Shown here in pieces: positions 60,572 through 64,000 of a stretch of 64,000 bases of DNA. Source of the DNA: Erigeron canadensis (lineage: Eukaryota; Streptophyta; Magnoliopsida; Asterales; Asteraceae). A program made the position numbers and the translations under genes. Each line of letters opens with the position of its first letter. The first letter of the stretch is position 1. The stretch lies in the NCBI RefSeq assembly GCF_010389155.1, contig NC_057769.1, positions 4,836,735-4,900,734 of the forward strand, written 5' to 3'. The notes under the pieces are model-generated. The model worked only from the letters and a program-made list of their open reading frames with translations. It ran no database searches and was not told where the DNA came from.

Positions 60572-61236
60572 CGGTACATGCTTTGCTTCTTACCTTATAT
60601 AGAGAAGTGAAGCCATAAGCTAAAATTTTAAACAATTGGGCTACTGGTTATTCTGCATAACAAGAATACAGCAACTGTGCGTCTGTGCAACACACATCTA
60701 TCACGAGCCAGATTCGACCTTTTGGAGGGGTCACACATAATTCTAAAGCCATTGACAATAGTCCAATTTATACAAACAACCTATCAATGATTTAAGCCAG
60801 ACAATGGTCCAAACTACAAAGAACCATATTGATTGTACTTGAAGATCACAATCTGTATACGCAGAAGGCAGACCAACAACAGTACATTAAAAAAAGGCAA
60901 CGACATTTTTTGGGATAAGCAGAATTTGTTCAGGAGTGTAAATCCTTGGTGACAAACAATCAAATCCAAATGGTTAACGATACCAAAATCTTATATTTAG
61001 AGAACGTTCGATTCTGATAGTACACCATAGCCTTCTGGTTAACGCTTTTGCATTGCTAATGCCTTTAAAAACAGGCTTGAAACAAGATTCAAAAGTATTA
61101 TAACCCACAAAAGGGCAATGACAAAATTCAGTAGTTTAGCTCAAAAATTTGTGGACGCTTTCTTGATTTCAATGACAGGTTGTCAAAGAGAATCAAAAGT
61201 CAAAACGCATGTCAATAGAAAGTTAAATCTTTTCTG
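60572..61236. other. Region downstream of the MCU gene, no gene seen
   Basis: It should include the MCU 3' UTR (61236 down to roughly 60900). No other exon seen. Confidence 0.5.
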
Positions 61237-63933
61237 TTAGTTCTTGTGCAAGAGATCCCGAGTTTCCAGTTCCACTCCTGCAAAATCATGTTTAGCCGAA
61301 GGAGGCGCATCCAGAGGCGACTTGCATTTCTTCTGTAGTTCCATGAATCTTTCAATGTCAAAATTATGCTTTATCATCAGCTTTCTTCTTCGGGATAGGA
61401 AGAGCCTCTTCATCAAGTCTTGGTATGTGGGGTCCCTAGATGTTATAAGGAAATAAGCATACCCCACAATTATACCAGATGTGGTTGCAAAGAATGCAAT
61501 TGGCTCCATAACATCCCAAGAGAATTCCCAAAAAGTTAAACGGAAAAAGAGCCCGATATTAGCTAGAGAGAACGCGAGCCCAGAATAGAGGATGCGGCGG
61601 ACCTGCTTGTGAGCTAGTCTATCAATTTCATCCAGTTTGGCTTGTAACTGCTTTAGCTCCTCCCTTCTCGGATCATCATCAGCTGTTAGGGCAAGAGGTA
61701 CCGCCCTTCTGACCAGATCCACCACCTGATTATCGAAAAATAACACTAAAGTAACATTAGAAGGTGCTTCGATATAGGTTTTGGAAGTGATCATGTGATA
61801 TTGAATAATCATAAGTTCATAACACAGCAAAAGATGGTGTTTGAAAGTGCTTCTCTTTGAAATTGAGAATCAAATATTTGCGTGTTTGACAATTTTCTAA
61901 TTTATTTACAAAAATGTAAACACATATGGAGTTGGAACTTCTATATAGCAGAATTACAAGGCAAAGAGAAGCAGCAGGACACGTCAATTTCATGTCATTA
62001 GAAGGGTACAGTCATATCACATTATCAAAAAGGTACTAACATGCAGCTGACATGACTGTAGAAACTAATTGAAGTTCATCAATGTACATATCACACATAC
62101 ATAGCAAAGTGCATTGGTAGGCTGGTAGCTTATACTTGTTGTATGCAGTAACTTGTTTCCACTATGCAAAATGTTCCAATAGAACTTGAGAACAGAAATG
62201 AATAGATATTCTTCTCTACAAAGGAATCCCATCACTTAAGCATAATGCCTACAAAGAACATGTCTTTATGGCTTTATGCTACTTTTAATTGCCTTTATTC
62301 CTAATTAATTAAAAGTAGAGAAATCATATTGAGATGATAGACTAGTAGATCAAACCATTTTACTAAAAATCACACCGAAGTTCATGACTGTTACTATATT
62401 TATAAAAAAAACACACTTTAACAAAGACAAATCACAGGGAATCTTATAGATTTAAATCAGTAGCATCAATACTTAGTAGTGAAGTAAACCGCAACAGTTA
62501 ATTCTACCTTATCCCTTGTTCATAAAGGCAACGCTAATCTTCAGTAAAGGATATTCCAAAGCAGAAAATATTGTGATCTTACAGGAAAGGAGCATTCCAT
62601 GATCTCCTGCTTCGAGAAACTATTGGTGACAATGACTACCCACACTTAATGATTCACATGGAAAATTGAAAAATTCTTATACACATAGCTTTAGTGGACT
62701 AAAAAGAGAATAAGAAGAATAAAATAGACGATAACCCACTGAAAAGATGCAGCTTAATTTTCTCACTACATTATGACCCAAGAAGGATTTGTATTGGAAG
62801 TCAAATGGTAGAAATTTTTTCCTAATACAAAATTATGTTAGTAATACCAGCCCTATTAAACAGCTAAAACATTATCATCAGGAAATACCTTTTATCCTAA
62901 TCTCGAATACAAATAATCAAACGAATAAATCAGTAATTCAACTTTTCTATACCAATATATCGACTTCAACGAAGATCAACTAAAGCAATAATGTAAAAAC
63001 TGAACATCATCAGTCTCAATACCTGCTTCATTTCCCTACCAAGTTTCTTCTTTCTTCCGATTTATATGTATGTAAAGACCCACAAATGCAGATTATTCTT
63101 TTCAAGCCATATTCTATCCTCCATCTAACTCAGTCATAGCAATACGACATAGTTTGATTGACACAATTTGGGACCCATCATTTCATTCCAAACAATATAT
63201 GTAACTATCAACATCCCTACCCAATCTAACTCTTATAACATACTAAACACATAAATACAAATACAAATAAGAATAATAACAATGTAAATGGATTAAATTA
63301 GTGTTATACCTTATCAGGATGAAGGTAAACTTTATCTCTAAAGATAAGAACAACACCAGCCTCATCCAAAACCGTCGCAAACGCTTTCGCTTCATCGACC
63401 GATTTCGCAACTCCCATCGCTTCACAAGCCTGTAACAACTCCTTATAAGATATCACCTCTTTCCCTTCTGCACCAAATTTCATTTTCAATGCTTCAACAT
63501 TCACCAATCTCATCAGCTTCTTCGCTTCCGCAACCGATATTACATCTCCGTCATTCTCACCTCCATTGTTCCGTACTTCTCCTCCGCCACCGTTACTATC
63601 AACACCTCGCCGTGGTTCTCCGCCGCCATGTCCACCGGAAATAGTCGAAAACGACCTTCTATCACCTTCGTTGATACCTACACCGAATACTCCACCACCT
63701 ACGCCGCCGCGGAAGCCGGCCGTAGTGGAAAACATCGCTCTAACACCGTCATTCACACCTCTCCGTACTCCGCGACCTACTCCGGCGCCGGACGTACCGG
63801 AAAACAAACAAGTACAGAATCCGTTACTAGATTCAACGGGAAATACGGTTAGTAATCCAAACGGTGTCGTTTTAGACCTAACGATTCCTGACGTCAATCC
63901 TTCTTTCAACAACAAAAACGACGATCTCCACAT
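61237..63933 (-). CDS. MCU: Mitochondrial calcium uniporter (MCU) pore subunit
   Basis: MCU forms the calcium-selective channel of the inner mitochondrial membrane. Two exons, 63310-63933 and 61237-61725, are joined in phase 0 and give 370 residues. The N-terminus is a Ser/Arg-rich presequence, followed by a long Gly/Arg-rich linker. The soluble domain has [20 protein letters not shown] and [19 protein letters not shown] just before the intron. Exon 2 holds a coiled-coil segment ([19 protein letters not shown]). It continues with transmembrane helix 1 ([20 protein letters not shown]), the selectivity filter WDVMEP (about 278-283) with its Asp and Glu, and helix 2 ([19 protein letters not shown]). 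A basic C-terminal tail follows. A short exon 1 plus one large intron is usual for plant MCU genes. No defect seen; the start is the first in-frame Met, 67 bp from the window edge. Confidence 0.95.
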
Positions 63934-64000
63934 CCTTTGCTAATTTCACTCTCTCAAAATTTATAATACCTTATATCTATATCTATATAATAATCTGTGT

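Noticed and set aside
63566..63943. Pro-rich plus-strand open frame at the right edge
   Set aside because: Antisense of the Gly-rich MCU exon 1; the minus strand has the clear uniporter protein.

Overview
This is nuclear DNA of a flowering plant, most likely a eudicot; an asterid or Asteraceae source is possible but I cannot prove it from the sequence. The reasons are many-exon genes with GT/AG introns, plant-only or plastid-targeted products, AT-rich intergenic DNA, and plant Copia, chromoviral Gypsy, Mutator-like, hAT, Helitron and SINE elements. Five protein-coding genes could be assembled exon by exon with every splice phase consistent.

Layout. Bases 1-4205 are the 3' part of a Ty1/Copia element. 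Bases 4603-10077 are a complete 5.5-kb Gypsy (chromovirus, probably Reina lineage) copy with twin 380-bp LTRs. On its right, 92 bp from the Gypsy edge, lies a mitochondrial ABC transporter gene (ABCB25/ATM3-like, minus strand, 10170-18316). It breaks off at an intron donor before Walker B, so the retrotransposons appear to sit inside its last intron or to have removed its 3' end. Next, still on the minus strand, come LCAA/YCF54 (19686-21576, chlorophyll biosynthesis) and the cohesin loader MAU2/SCC4 (23838-31766, 13 exons, complete).

Bases 31767-39126 are a transposon-rich spacer with a 2.4-kb long-TIR element, a hAT MITE with an 8-bp target duplication, and Helitron-type ends. A RecQ helicase gene follows on the plus strand (39127-50816, 20 exons, 866 residues, complete), with an E2F-type site and a TATA box upstream. 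Bases 50817-61236 are again repeats: a 1950-bp solo LTR with a perfect 5-bp target duplication and a cluster of GC-rich palindromes, an imperfect tandem duplication, Helitron ends, a second partial LTR copy and a MULE. A two-exon mitochondrial calcium uniporter gene (61237-63933, minus) closes the window.

The genes are unrelated housekeeping functions (mitochondrial export, chlorophyll cyclase assembly, cohesin loading, DNA repair, mitochondrial calcium entry) and do not form a pathway. I see no new multi-gene system. The notable material is transposon biology: nested insertions that may interrupt ABCB25, several non-autonomous elements with intact target-site duplications, probable gene-fragment capture, a spaced palindrome array in an LTR, and an RecQ type that I do not match to an Arabidopsis gene.
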